This document shows positions 36,214 through 44,596 of a stretch of 64,000 nucleotides of DNA, one piece after another. The stretch comes from Curtobacterium salicis (GTDB lineage: Bacteria; Actinomycetota; Actinomycetes; Actinomycetales; Microbacteriaceae): positions 1 through 64,000 of the forward strand of contig NZ_JAAOYO010000006.1 of the NCBI RefSeq assembly GCF_011759505.1, read 5' to 3'. Every line of letters starts with the position of its first letter. Position 1 is the stretch's first letter. Both the position numbers and the translations under genes were made by a program. The notes under the pieces are model-generated. The model worked only from the letters and a program-made list of their open reading frames with translations. It searched no databases and was not told the DNA's origin.

Positions 36214-36250
36214 CGACGCCTCGGGACGTCCGCGGGTGGGACCCGCCTCC

Positions 36251-36709
36251 TCACCCCGCGACGTCCGTCCCGCCGTCGTGACCCGGTGACGCGGGCGCGG
36301 CATGCGACGACCCGCTCGTCCGGTCGCTCCGCGCCGGGTCGGTGGCGGGACCGCTGAACAGGTTGACGACGTTGCCGTCGGGGTCGCGGACCAGTGCGGA
36401 GCGGTTGCCCCACGGCATCGTGGCCGGTTCGAGGACGACGTCCTCGCTCTCGACCTGCAGGTCGGCGACGGCGCGGTCGACGTCGGCGACCTCGAACTCG
36501 ATGAACACCGACCGGTTCGTCGCCGGGACGAGGGCGCCGCCCAGCATGGCGACGGTCGCGGTGCTGGCGATCGCGAGGTTCGCGCCCGGCCCACTGAACT
36601 GCGCGAAGACCGGCGCGGGGCGCTCGGCCTGCTGCCCGGTGACCTGCTCGTAGAAGGCGACGAGGCCGTCGAGATCGTCGGTGACGATGCGGATGGATGC
36701 GAACGACAT
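36251..36709 (-). CDS. VOC-family (glyoxalase-like) protein
   Basis: This 152-residue protein has a vicinal-oxygen-chelate fold: SIRIVTDDLDGLVAFYEQVT at the start, VFIEFEVADVDRAVADL in the middle and ALVRDPDGNVVNLF at the end. The tail from about residue 125 is a disordered Ser/Pro/Gly extension. Substrates of such proteins range from methylglyoxal adducts to antibiotics; none is evident here. It is cotranscribed with no neighbour for certain; a WYL regulator lies upstream on the same strand. Confidence 0.83.
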   Translation of the reverse strand: MSFASIRIVTDDLDGLVAFYEQVTGQQAERPAPVFAQFSGPGANLAIASTATVAMLGGALVPATNRSVFIEFEVADVDRAVADLQVESEDVVLEPATMPWGNRSALVRDPDGNVVNLFSGPATDPARSDRTSGSSHAAPASPGHDGGTDVAG

Positions 36710-36810
36710 GTGGTTCCTCCGGTGTGCTGGTGTGTGGTGAGGGCATCAGCTTCACGGAGCGTCGCGACACCGTCCTGTCGGTGTTCCCCGAGAACGGTCC
36801 CGGCGACGGA

Positions 36811-37506
36811 TCAGTCGTCCATGACGGACCGCAGCCGTCCGTACGGGATCGCGAGTTCCTCTGGTCGGAGGGAGCGCTTCGGGGGTCGTTCGTCCGTGAC
36901 CTCGACGGAGAGCATCCGATCTCCCCGGAACGCCCGTACTCCGTCACGCAGTCGGCACCAGGCGATCAGGTACCACTGCCCCTCCTTCCCGATGGACCCC
37001 AGTGGTTCGACGTCCCGGACCGAGTCCGCCCCGTCGGCGTCCTGGTAGCGGAGCCGCACGACACGGTCCGATCGGAGGGCCGCCGCGAACGCCGTCGGCA
37101 CGACGACGTCGTCCTCGCCCTCGAGGAAGTGCACCCGCGACGCGAGTGCACTGGCACGTGCCGCGTCCCCGTCGGGCATGACCGCGAGCACCTTCCGGGC
37201 AGCCGTCCGGGCCGACTGCCGGAACGGGCTGTGCCGGAGCCCGCCGAGTCCGATCAGCACCGCGAGGGCCTCGTCCAGCGTGAACCCCGCGGGGCCGAGC
37301 GTCGCCGACGCGTCGATGACGTACCCGCCGGTCCGGCCGGGCTCCGCCCAGATCGGCAGGCCCGACTGCTGCAACGCGGCGAGGTCCCGCTCGATGGTCC
37401 GGACCGACACCTCGAACCGTTCCGCGAGGCGACGAGCGCTCCGCGGTCGCGGCGACACGGCACGCAACTCCTCGACGAGGCCGTACAGACGATCCGTTCG
37501 GTTCAC
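36811..37506 (-). CDS. WYL-domain (YafY-type) transcriptional regulator
   Basis: This 231-residue regulator has an N-terminal HTH_11 domain (TDRLYGLVEELRAVSPRPRS, RRLAERFEVSVRTIERDLAA) and a WYL domain at about residues 130-200 (LRSDRVVRLRYQDADGADS, GKEGQWYLIAWCRLRDGVRA). Such proteins sense nucleic-acid or small ligands and often regulate a neighbouring enzyme gene. GTG at 37506 is chosen because it begins the conserved NRTDRL segment. The VOC gene about 100 bases downstream on the same strand is the likely target. Confidence 0.86.
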   Translation of the reverse strand: MNRTDRLYGLVEELRAVSPRPRSARRLAERFEVSVRTIERDLAALQQSGLPIWAEPGRTGGYVIDASATLGPAGFTLDEALAVLIGLGGLRHSPFRQSARTAARKVLAVMPDGDAARASALASRVHFLEGEDDVVVPTAFAAALRSDRVVRLRYQDADGADSVRDVEPLGSIGKEGQWYLIAWCRLRDGVRAFRGDRMLSVEVTDERPPKRSLRPEELAIPYGRLRSVMDD

Positions 37507-37600
37507 GCACTCATCATCCGCCAGGTCGCGGCTCTGCGAGGCTCGCGTCCAGCGACACGGCTCGGGCCGGCAGGAGCGCGTCCTGTCGCTTGAGGCGAAT

Positions 37601-37661
37601 CCGGGAGGCGCGTGGCGCGGAACCGGGAGGCGCGTGGCGGAGCCGGGAGGCGCGTGGCGCG
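37601..37661. repeat. Three tandem copies of a 20-22 bp GC-rich unit
   Basis: The unit CCGGGAGGCGCGTGGCG occurs three times in a row (starting at 37601, 37623 and 37643) with small spacer differences. It shares the GGGAGGCGCG core with hairpin terminators elsewhere in the window (40234, 54413), suggesting a related mobile or slippage-amplified element. It lies upstream of the xyloside operon promoter. Confidence 0.65.
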
Positions 37662-37695
37662 CTCCATTTGTTGGCATCGCAGACAAATGCTTGCG

Positions 37696-37748
37696 CGAAG
37701 CGCTTCGACGCTGTTAGCGTCGCCGTCGCGAGCTGATCGAAGCGCTTC
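37696..37748. promoter_or_regulatory. Two GAAGCGCTTC operators upstream of LacI gene
   Basis: CGAAGCGCTTCG (37696-37707) and GAAGCGCTTC (37739-37748) are perfect palindromes 42 bases apart, upstream of the LacI gene at 37808. A third copy precedes the binding-protein gene. They are typical LacI-family operators and imply autoregulation. Confidence 0.75.
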
Positions 37749-37807
37749 ACAAGCGCCGCGGTGAGCCGCGCAGGGCACGGCGCAGACAGGCACGAGGAGG
37801 TGCGGGC

Positions 37808-38815
37808 ATGGTGACGATCCACGAGGTGGCGAAGGCCGCCGGCGTCTCGATCTCGACCGTCTCGTACGCCCTCTCCGGCAAGCGCAGCATCTCCGCCACG
37901 ACCCGTGCACGCATCGACCAGGCCGTCGCCGAGCTCGACTACCGACCGAACGCCGGCGCCCGCATGCTCGCCGGCGCACGCACGAACATCCTGGCCCTGT
38001 CCGCCCCGATCCGGGAGGACGCGCACCTGCCCACGCACATGCGCTTCGTCACCGCGGTGGTCGAGGCGGCGCGGGCCCACGACGACGACGTCCTGCTCCT
38101 CGCTCGCGACGACGAGGTCACCGGCATCCGGCGCGTGGTCGACAGCTCGCTGGTCGACGGGGTCGTCGTGCTCGGGGTCTCGACGGACGACGAGCGCGCC
38201 GAGGTCGTGCGTCGTTCGGGTGCGGCGGCCGCGTTCGTCGGCGTGCCGGGTGACACCACGGGCCTGACCTGCATCGACCTGGACTTCGCGGAGGCCGGCC
38301 GTGCGTCGGTCCGCGAACTCGCCGCCGCCGGACACCGCAGCATCGGCGTGATCGGCCACCCCGCCACCTACGTCGAACGGCACACCGGCTTCATCCGCCG
38401 CTTCGCCGACGCGTTCGAGGACGAGTGCCGGGCAGCCGGCGTCGCGACCCTGGCGCTGTACCCGTCCCTCGACCGTGCCGACCAGCGTGCTGCGGCCGAC
38501 GAGCTGCTCGCCGGCCTGCCGGACATGACCGCGCTCGTGTTCCACTGCAACGAGCCCGTCGTCGAGGCCGTCCTCGCCCACCTGGTGGCACGGGGTGTCC
38601 GCGTCCCCGAGGACGTGTCGGTCGTCGCCGCCTGTGCGAGCTACGACACCGACCGGCTCGAGATCCCCCTGTCCACCATCCCCCTCCCGCTCGAGGAGAT
38701 GTGTCGCGGCGCCGTGGAGGACGCCGTCCGTCAGGTCGACGGAGCCCGTGAACCGGGCGTCACACTCCTCCGACCGCGGTTCATCGACCGCGGGTCCATC
38801 CGGCCGGTGCACTGA
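37808..38815 (+). CDS. LacI-family repressor of the alpha-xyloside operon
   Basis: This 335-residue regulator starts directly with the HTH (TIHEVAKAAGVSISTVSYAL) followed by the hinge VAELDYRPNAGARMLAG and a sugar-binding core ending TLLRPRFIDRGS. Operators with GAAGCGCTTC lie on both sides of the gene: two upstream and one before the SBP gene, so it probably represses itself and the transport-hydrolase operon. The sugar effector is likely an alpha-xyloside such as isoprimeverose, inferred from the downstream GH31 enzyme. Confidence 0.88.
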   Translation: MVTIHEVAKAAGVSISTVSYALSGKRSISATTRARIDQAVAELDYRPNAGARMLAGARTNILALSAPIREDAHLPTHMRFVTAVVEAARAHDDDVLLLARDDEVTGIRRVVDSSLVDGVVVLGVSTDDERAEVVRRSGAAAAFVGVPGDTTGLTCIDLDFAEAGRASVRELAAAGHRSIGVIGHPATYVERHTGFIRRFADAFEDECRAAGVATLALYPSLDRADQRAAADELLAGLPDMTALVFHCNEPVVEAVLAHLVARGVRVPEDVSVVAACASYDTDRLEIPLSTIPLPLEEMCRGAVEDAVRQVDGAREPGVTLLRPRFIDRGSIRPVH

Positions 38816-38853
38816 CCGGCTCCGAACGGCCAGCGTCCTCGTCGGTCCATCGT

Positions 38854-38865
38854 CGAAGCGCTTCG
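38854..38865. promoter_or_regulatory. GAAGCGCTTC operator before the SBP gene
   Basis: CGAAGCGCTTCG, a perfect 12-base palindrome identical to the sites upstream of the LacI gene, lies 44 bases before the solute-binding-protein ATG. It defines the regulated promoter of the transport operon. Confidence 0.75.
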
Positions 38866-38909
38866 ACCGTTCGATCCCGCCCCGAAAAACCCTACAAGGA
38901 AGTAGCGAC

Positions 38910-40214
38910 ATGAAGAAGTCACGCCTGCTCGGCGCACTCGCCGGGCTCGCCGCGACCGCCGTCGTCCTGACCGGCTGTTCCGCCGGCGGGAGCGCCGACG
39001 ACCGCAGCAACGAGGACGGCAAGACCCTGAAGCTCTGGCACTTCGAGTCCGAGGACTCCGCCATGGGCAAGGCCTGGAAGGAGTCCATCAAGGTCTTCGA
39101 GAAGGAGACCGGCGCCAAGGTCGAGTTCCAGGAGAAGAGCTTCGAGCAGATCCGGAAGACGGCCAGCCAGTCGCTCAACTCCGACCAGGCCCCGGACCTC
39201 ATCGAGTACAACAAGGGCAACGCGACCGCCGGCCTGCTCGCCAGCCAGGGCCTCCTCAGCCCGCTCGACGACGCGGTGGAGAAGTACGGGTGGGACGACA
39301 AGCTCGCCAAGTCCCTGCAGACGACCGCCCGCTACGACGACAAGGGCGTGATGGGCTCCGGCTCCTGGTACGGCGTGCCCGACTACGGCGAGTACGTGGA
39401 GTTCTACTACAACAAGGACCTGTTCGAGAAGTACGGCGTCGAGGTGCCCAAGACCCAGGCCGACCTCGAGAAGGCCATGGCCACGTTCGAGTCGAAGGGC
39501 GTGACGCCGCTCGCCGAGTCCGCCGCCGAGTACCCCCTCGGTCAGCTCTGGTACCAGCTCGCCCTGTCCAAGGCGGACCGCAGCTGGGTGGACGACTACC
39601 AGCTGTACAAGAACCCGGTCGACTTCTCCGACGAGCAGATCTCGTACGCCACGAAGACGATCAAGGACTGGACCGACAAGGGCTACATCTCCGGCGACGC
39701 CACGGGCATGAAAGCCGAGGACGCGGGCACCGCCTTCATCAGCGGCAAGTACCCGATGTTCTTCTCCGGCTCGTGGTGGTACGGCCGGTTCACCACCGAG
39801 ATGCAGCAGGACTGGGGCACGTTCCTCTACCCCGGCGCCGAGATGTCCCCGGGTTCCTCGGGCAACCTCTGGGTCGTCCCCACGAAGGCGAAGAACAAGA
39901 CCCTCGCCGAGAAGTTCATCGACATCACGCTCCGTCCCGACATGCAGGCGATCATCGGCAACAACGGTGGCGTCCCGGTCGCGGCGGAGGAGTCGGACAT
40001 CACGGACGCGAAGAGCAAGGAGCTCATCGCCAACTTCAACACGCTGACCGGACGTGACGGTCTCGGGTACTACCCCGACTGGCCCACCTCGACGTTCTAC
40101 GACCAGCTGAACGCCGGTCTGCAGAGCGTGCTCAACGGCAGCAGCTCGCCGAAGCAGGTCAACGAGGAGCTCGGTCAGCAGTACGCCGACGGCGTGAAGG
40201 CCGTCACCGGCTGA
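38910..40214 (+). CDS. Sugar ABC transporter, substrate-binding lipoprotein
   Basis: This 434-residue exported lipoprotein is a family-1 extracellular solute-binding protein. The signal peptide ends with a lipobox (VVLTGCSAGGS), so Cys23 is the likely anchor. The mature part begins KTLKLWHFESEDSAMGKAW and contains APDLIEYNKGNATAGLLASQ and the FISGKYPMFFSGSWWYG motif. It would deliver an oligosaccharide to the two permeases encoded downstream. AAGGAAG precedes the ATG. No ATPase gene is in the operon, so a shared MsiK-type ATPase elsewhere must power it. Confidence 0.92.
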   Translation: MKKSRLLGALAGLAATAVVLTGCSAGGSADDRSNEDGKTLKLWHFESEDSAMGKAWKESIKVFEKETGAKVEFQEKSFEQIRKTASQSLNSDQAPDLIEYNKGNATAGLLASQGLLSPLDDAVEKYGWDDKLAKSLQTTARYDDKGVMGSGSWYGVPDYGEYVEFYYNKDLFEKYGVEVPKTQADLEKAMATFESKGVTPLAESAAEYPLGQLWYQLALSKADRSWVDDYQLYKNPVDFSDEQISYATKTIKDWTDKGYISGDATGMKAEDAGTAFISGKYPMFFSGSWWYGRFTTEMQQDWGTFLYPGAEMSPGSSGNLWVVPTKAKNKTLAEKFIDITLRPDMQAIIGNNGGVPVAAEESDITDAKSKELIANFNTLTGRDGLGYYPDWPTSTFYDQLNAGLQSVLNGSSSPKQVNEELGQQYADGVKAVTG

Positions 40215-40233
40215 CCCGGCCACCCCGGCCGAC

Positions 40234-40276
40234 CCGGGAGGCACGGTGCGCGTCCGACCCGCACCGCGCCTCCCGG
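40234..40276 (+). terminator. Hairpin between SBP and permease genes
   Basis: Arms of 17 bases (CCGGGAGGCACGGTGCG and its partner at 40260-40276) pair with a single mismatch and a nine-base loop. Lying inside the operon, it may reduce downstream transcription or protect the SBP mRNA 3' end, giving more binding protein than permease. Confidence 0.6.
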
Positions 40277-40314
40277 CCCCCTCACCACCCACTCCCCGGA
40301 AGGGAAGCCCGACG

Positions 40315-41292
40315 ATGGCGTCCAGTCCTCCCGTCGCGCCGCTCCGCGGCCGCGTCCCCCGCCCCCGCCGCCGCGACGACGGCGCGATCATGCCCGCCTC
40401 CGGCCGCGGCAGCTACTGGTTCTACCTGCTCCCCGGCTTCGTCCTGCTGGCGGCGATCATCCTCGTGCCGCTCGGATGGAACGTGTACCTGTCGTTCACG
40501 AACTACCGCGGGATCCTGCCGCCGCAGTTCACCGGCCTGGACAACTGGCGCCGGCTGATGTCCGACGGGCAGTTCTGGATCTCGTTCCGGAACAGCATCG
40601 TGATGATCCTGGCGATGGTGATCGTGCCGACCAGCCTGGGCCTCGTCCTGGCCGCTGCCCTGTTCGACGTCATCGGCAAGAAGTTCGGCGGCAAGCTCGC
40701 CAGCTTCCTCCGGGCCACGTACTACCTGCCGCAGATCCTGCCCGCGGTGATCGCCGCGATCGTCATCGGGTGGATCCTCCGCCCGGAGAACGGCGCGCTC
40801 AACGCGGTCCTCGGTGCGGTCGGCCTCGACGGCCTGCAGCACAACTGGCTCGGCAGCCCGGACACCGCCCTGCTCTCCGTCGCGGTCGTGCTCGTCTGGG
40901 TGCAGATCGGCTACCCGGTCGTCGTCTTCATGGCGGCCCTGCAGCGCGTCGACCCGGAACTGTACGAAGCCGCCGAGCTCGACGGCGCGAACTGGTTCCA
41001 GCGCTTCCGCTCCATCACGGTGCACATCATCCGGCCCGAGATCTTCGTGGTCGTGCTCACCTGCACGATCGCGGCGCTCAAGGTGTTCGGCCCCGTGTAC
41101 GCCCTGACCGGCGGTGGCCCGGGCAACGCCACGATCGTGCCGAGCTACTACTCGTACAGCCAGTTCTTCCAGGCGCAGCAGGTCGGGTACGGCGCGACGA
41201 TCGCCACCGCCCTGACGGTCGTCATCGTCATCGTCGCCATCGGGTTCATCGCCGCCCAGAACCGGGCCGAACGCAAGGAGGAGGCACGATGA
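40315..41292 (+). CDS. Sugar ABC transporter permease (MalF type)
   Basis: This 325-residue permease has six membrane helices, the first at about residues 35-55 (YWFYLLPGFVLLAAIILVPL). The EAA loop that contacts the ATPase is in LYEAAELDGANWFQRFRSIT. The TGGGPGNATIV segment after helix five is typical of carbohydrate permeases of this class. The start at 40315 follows GGAAGGGAAG. It pairs with the next gene to form the heterodimeric membrane channel for the sugar bound by the upstream lipoprotein. Confidence 0.92.
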   Translation: MASSPPVAPLRGRVPRPRRRDDGAIMPASGRGSYWFYLLPGFVLLAAIILVPLGWNVYLSFTNYRGILPPQFTGLDNWRRLMSDGQFWISFRNSIVMILAMVIVPTSLGLVLAAALFDVIGKKFGGKLASFLRATYYLPQILPAVIAAIVIGWILRPENGALNAVLGAVGLDGLQHNWLGSPDTALLSVAVVLVWVQIGYPVVVFMAALQRVDPELYEAAELDGANWFQRFRSITVHIIRPEIFVVVLTCTIAALKVFGPVYALTGGGPGNATIVPSYYSYSQFFQAQQVGYGATIATALTVVIVIVAIGFIAAQNRAERKEEAR

Positions 41293-42215
41293 CCGTGTCC
41301 GCACCCGACACCAGGGCGACCGTCGCGGCGGACGCGGGGCGTGCCTCCCGTCCGACGACGCCGAAGCCGCGCAAGCGACCCGGCGAAGGCGGGCGCAAGC
41401 GGCCCTCCGACTGGGTCGTACTCGCCGGCGGGATCGTCATCGCGGTGCTCATCGCCGCGCCGTTCCTGCTCATCCTGCTCAACTCGTTCAAGACGCCGGC
41501 GGACTACGCGGCCGGCGGCCCGCTCGCCTGGCCCACGCAGCTGTCCTTCGACGGCATCACCACGTTCTGGAACCGGGTCGACTTCCCGTTGAAGCTCTGG
41601 AACAGCGTGTTCATCAGCGGCATGGTGGCGCTGCTCGCGGTGCTCATCTCGATCCTCAACGCGTTCGCGATCGGCATCGGGCGGGTCCGCTACCGCACCT
41701 GGATCGTGGTGCTGTTCATGCTCGCGAACATGCTGCCGCAGGAGGTCCTGCTCTACCCGCTCTACATGATGTTCAAGGGCATCGGACTGTACGACAACGT
41801 GTGGAGCGTCATCATCGTCTTCACGGTGATCCAGTCCGCGTTCGGCACGTACCTGCTGTCGAGCGTATACGGCACCTTCCCGAAGGAGATCCTGGAGGCC
41901 GCCGCACTCGACGGTGCCGGCCGCTGGCGCGTGCTCTGGCGTGTGATCGTGCCGATCAGTCGCCCGACCCTGTCGGTCCTGCTCATCTTCTTCTTCATCT
42001 GGACGTGGAACGAGTTCCTCATCCCGCTGACCTTCCTGGTCAGCAACGACAACCAGACGGTCCCCGTCGCGATCTCCCTGCTGCAGGGCGACCGCCTGAT
42101 GGACGTCACCACCACGAGCGCGTCGGCCCTGCTCGGCCTCATCCCGACGCTCGTGTTCTTCCTCATCTTCCAGCGCACCCTCGCGCGCGGCATCACGGCA
42201 GGAGCGGTCAAGTAA
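41289..42215 (+). CDS. Sugar ABC transporter permease (MalG type)
   Basis: This 308-residue permease overlaps the previous gene by four bases (ATGA). After a basic, disordered N-terminus of about 40 residues come six helices; the EAA loop is ILEAAALDGAGRWRVLWRVI and the C-terminal helix contains IFFFIWTWNEFLIPLTF, a hallmark of MalG-like carbohydrate permeases. It completes the importer and is coupled by a TAATG overlap to the GH31 gene, so imported sugar meets the hydrolase. Confidence 0.92.
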   Translation: MTVSAPDTRATVAADAGRASRPTTPKPRKRPGEGGRKRPSDWVVLAGGIVIAVLIAAPFLLILLNSFKTPADYAAGGPLAWPTQLSFDGITTFWNRVDFPLKLWNSVFISGMVALLAVLISILNAFAIGIGRVRYRTWIVVLFMLANMLPQEVLLYPLYMMFKGIGLYDNVWSVIIVFTVIQSAFGTYLLSSVYGTFPKEILEAAALDGAGRWRVLWRVIVPISRPTLSVLLIFFFIWTWNEFLIPLTFLVSNDNQTVPVAISLLQGDRLMDVTTTSASALLGLIPTLVFFLIFQRTLARGITAGAVK

Positions 42216-44470
42216 TGAAGTTCACCGACGGGTTCTGGCAACTCAGGCCCGGAGTCCACCCCGTGTACGCCGCCGAGGCGTACGACATCGACGCGCGGAC
42301 GTCGCCGGAGGGTGACCGCCTGGTCGTCACCGCGCCGACGAAGGTCATCGCGTCGCGGGGCGACACCCTCAACCGTCCGACGCTCACCGTCTCGCTGTCG
42401 AGCCCGATGGAGGGCGTGGTCACGGTCCGCGTCGAGCACTTCCGTGCGCCCCGTCCGGAGCTCTCGTTCGACCTGGTCGGGAAGGAGGCCGGGCACGGGT
42501 CCGTCACGGTCGCCGACGGTGTCGGGACCCTCACCTCCGGCGACCTGTCGGCCGTCGTCACGCCCGGGGCGCCGTGGGACCTGCGGTTCCTGTCGGAGGG
42601 GCGGGTGCTCACCGGGTCCGGCCACAAGTCGCTCGGGTACGTCACCCTCGACCCCGGCGCCGAGGTGTCCCGCGGGGTCGTCGGCAACGCGCGGGTCCAG
42701 GGCGCGGACGCACCCGCCTCGGACCGGTTCGTGCACGCGCAGCTCGACCTCGGCGTCGGCGAACTCGTCTACGGGCTCGGCGAGCGCTTCGGGCCGCTCG
42801 TGAAGAACGGGCAGACCGTCGACATCTGGAACGCCGACGGCGGCACGTCGAGCGAGCAGTCGTACAAGAACGTGCCGTTCTACCTGACGAACCGCGGCTA
42901 CGGCGTGCTCGTCGACCACCCCGGACACGTCTCGTTCGAGGTCGGCTCCGAGACCGTCGAACGCGTGCAGTTCTCGGTGCCGGGGGAGTCCCTGGTCTTC
43001 CACGTGATCGGTGGCGGCAGCCCCGCGGCGGTGCTCGAGCGGTACACCGCGCTGACCGGCCGTCCGGCGCACGTGCCGGCGTGGTCGTACGGTCTGTGGC
43101 TGTCGACCTCGTTCACCACGGACTACGACGAGGCCACGGTCACGTCGTTCGTCGACGAGATGACCGCCCGCCAGCTGCCCGTGTCGGTGTTCCACTTCGA
43201 CTGCTTCTGGATGCGCGAGTTCACCTGGTGCGACTTCGAGTGGGACCCCCGGGTGTTCCCGGACCCCACGGGCATGCTCGGCCGCCTGCACGACAAGGAC
43301 CTGCGGGTGTGCGTCTGGATCAACCCGTACATCGGGCAGGCGTCGAAGCTGTTCGACGAGGCCGCCGAGGCCGGGTACCTGGTCCGGAACCCCGACGGCA
43401 CCGTGTGGCAGTGGGACCTCTGGCAGGCCGGCATGGGCCTCGTCGACTTCACCAACCCGGACGCGACCGCCTGGTACCAGTCGAAGCTCCGCGCGCTCGT
43501 CGACCAGGGCGTCGACTGCTTCAAGACCGACTTCGGCGAGCGGATCCCGCTCGACGTGGTCTACGCCGACGGCAGCGACCCCGAGCGGATGCACAACTGG
43601 TACACGCAGCTGTACAACCAGGCCGTGTTCGAGGTGCTGCAGGAGACCAAGGGCCCGGGCGACGCCGTCGTCTTCGCCCGTTCCGCGACCGCCGGTGGCC
43701 AGCAGATGCCGGTGCACTGGGGCGGGGACAACACCTCGTCGTTCCCGTCGATGGCGGAGACCCTGCGCGGCGGCCTGTCGCTCGCACTGTCCGGCTTCGG
43801 CTTCTGGTCGCACGACATCGGCGGCTTCGAGGGCACCCCGGACCCGGCGGTGTTCAAGCGCTGGGTGCAGTTCGGTCTGCTGTCGTCGCACAGCCGGTTC
43901 CACGGCAGCAGCTCGTACCGGGTGCCGTGGGCGTTCGACGAGGAAGCGGTCGACGTCACCCGGGCGTTCACCGAGCTGAAGCTGCGACTCATGCCGTACC
44001 TGTACGCGGCCGGGCTCGAGGCGTCGTCGCGGGGCATCCCGGTGATGCGTCCGATGCCGCTGGCGTTCCCCGACGATCCGACCGCGGCGTACTGCGACCG
44101 GCAGTACCTGCTCGGACCGGACCTGCTCGTCGCGCCCGTGTTCAGCGAGTCCGGCGACGTCGAGTACTGGCTGCCCGCGGGTTCGTGGACGAACTGGTTC
44201 ACGGGCGAGGTCGTCACGGGCGGGGTCTGGCGGCGCGAGCAGCACGGCTTCGACACCCTGCCGCTCTGGGTCCGTGAGGGGGCGGTCCTGCCGCTGTCCA
44301 CCCGCATCGACCGGCCGGACCACGACTACCACGAGGCGCTCGAGCTCCGCGCGTTCCCGGGAGCCGGTGGTGCCGGTGCCCGCGAGGTCGTCGTGACCTC
44401 CCCCGAGGGTCGTGCGGTCACGTACCCGGTGTCCTTCGACGCCGACGGCACGGTGACGACCGCCGGCTGA
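42215..44470 (+). CDS. yicI: GH31 alpha-xylosidase
   Basis: This 751-residue cytoplasmic glycoside hydrolase removes alpha-linked xylose from the non-reducing end of oligosaccharides such as isoprimeverose. It matches the YicI/XylS branch of GH31. The nucleophile is Asp439 in CFKTDFGERIP and the acid/base is Asp505 in HWGGDNTSSFPSMAE. FHFDCFWMREFTWCDFEWD and ALSGFGFWSHDIGGFEG are substrate-site hallmarks. There is no signal peptide, consistent with action after uptake by the ABC transporter encoded upstream. The released xylose can enter XylA/XylB, encoded at 18.8-21.5 kb. YicI of E. coli is 772 residues, similar in length. Confidence 0.9.
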   Translation: MKFTDGFWQLRPGVHPVYAAEAYDIDARTSPEGDRLVVTAPTKVIASRGDTLNRPTLTVSLSSPMEGVVTVRVEHFRAPRPELSFDLVGKEAGHGSVTVADGVGTLTSGDLSAVVTPGAPWDLRFLSEGRVLTGSGHKSLGYVTLDPGAEVSRGVVGNARVQGADAPASDRFVHAQLDLGVGELVYGLGERFGPLVKNGQTVDIWNADGGTSSEQSYKNVPFYLTNRGYGVLVDHPGHVSFEVGSETVERVQFSVPGESLVFHVIGGGSPAAVLERYTALTGRPAHVPAWSYGLWLSTSFTTDYDEATVTSFVDEMTARQLPVSVFHFDCFWMREFTWCDFEWDPRVFPDPTGMLGRLHDKDLRVCVWINPYIGQASKLFDEAAEAGYLVRNPDGTVWQWDLWQAGMGLVDFTNPDATAWYQSKLRALVDQGVDCFKTDFGERIPLDVVYADGSDPERMHNWYTQLYNQAVFEVLQETKGPGDAVVFARSATAGGQQMPVHWGGDNTSSFPSMAETLRGGLSLALSGFGFWSHDIGGFEGTPDPAVFKRWVQFGLLSSHSRFHGSSSYRVPWAFDEEAVDVTRAFTELKLRLMPYLYAAGLEASSRGIPVMRPMPLAFPDDPTAAYCDRQYLLGPDLLVAPVFSESGDVEYWLPAGSWTNWFTGEVVTGGVWRREQHGFDTLPLWVREGAVLPLSTRIDRPDHDYHEALELRAFPGAGGAGAREVVVTSPEGRAVTYPVSFDADGTVTTAG

Positions 44471-44485
44471 CGCGCGATCGTCCGT

Positions 44486-44541
44486 CCGCGCTGAGCGACG
44501 GTCCTCGCGGCCGCCACCACGAGGACTGTCGCTCAGCGCGG
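44486..44541 (+). terminator. Long hairpin after the alpha-xylosidase gene
   Basis: Arms of 22 bases (44486-44507 and 44520-44541, core CTGAGCGAC and GTCGCTCAG) pair with one mismatch around a 12-base loop. It probably ends the transport-hydrolase operon before the ROK gene. Confidence 0.65.
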
Positions 44542-44596
44542 GACGAAGCGGACCGAGCGGACAGCTACGCTGGCGGGACGGACGATCGGAGCGGCC

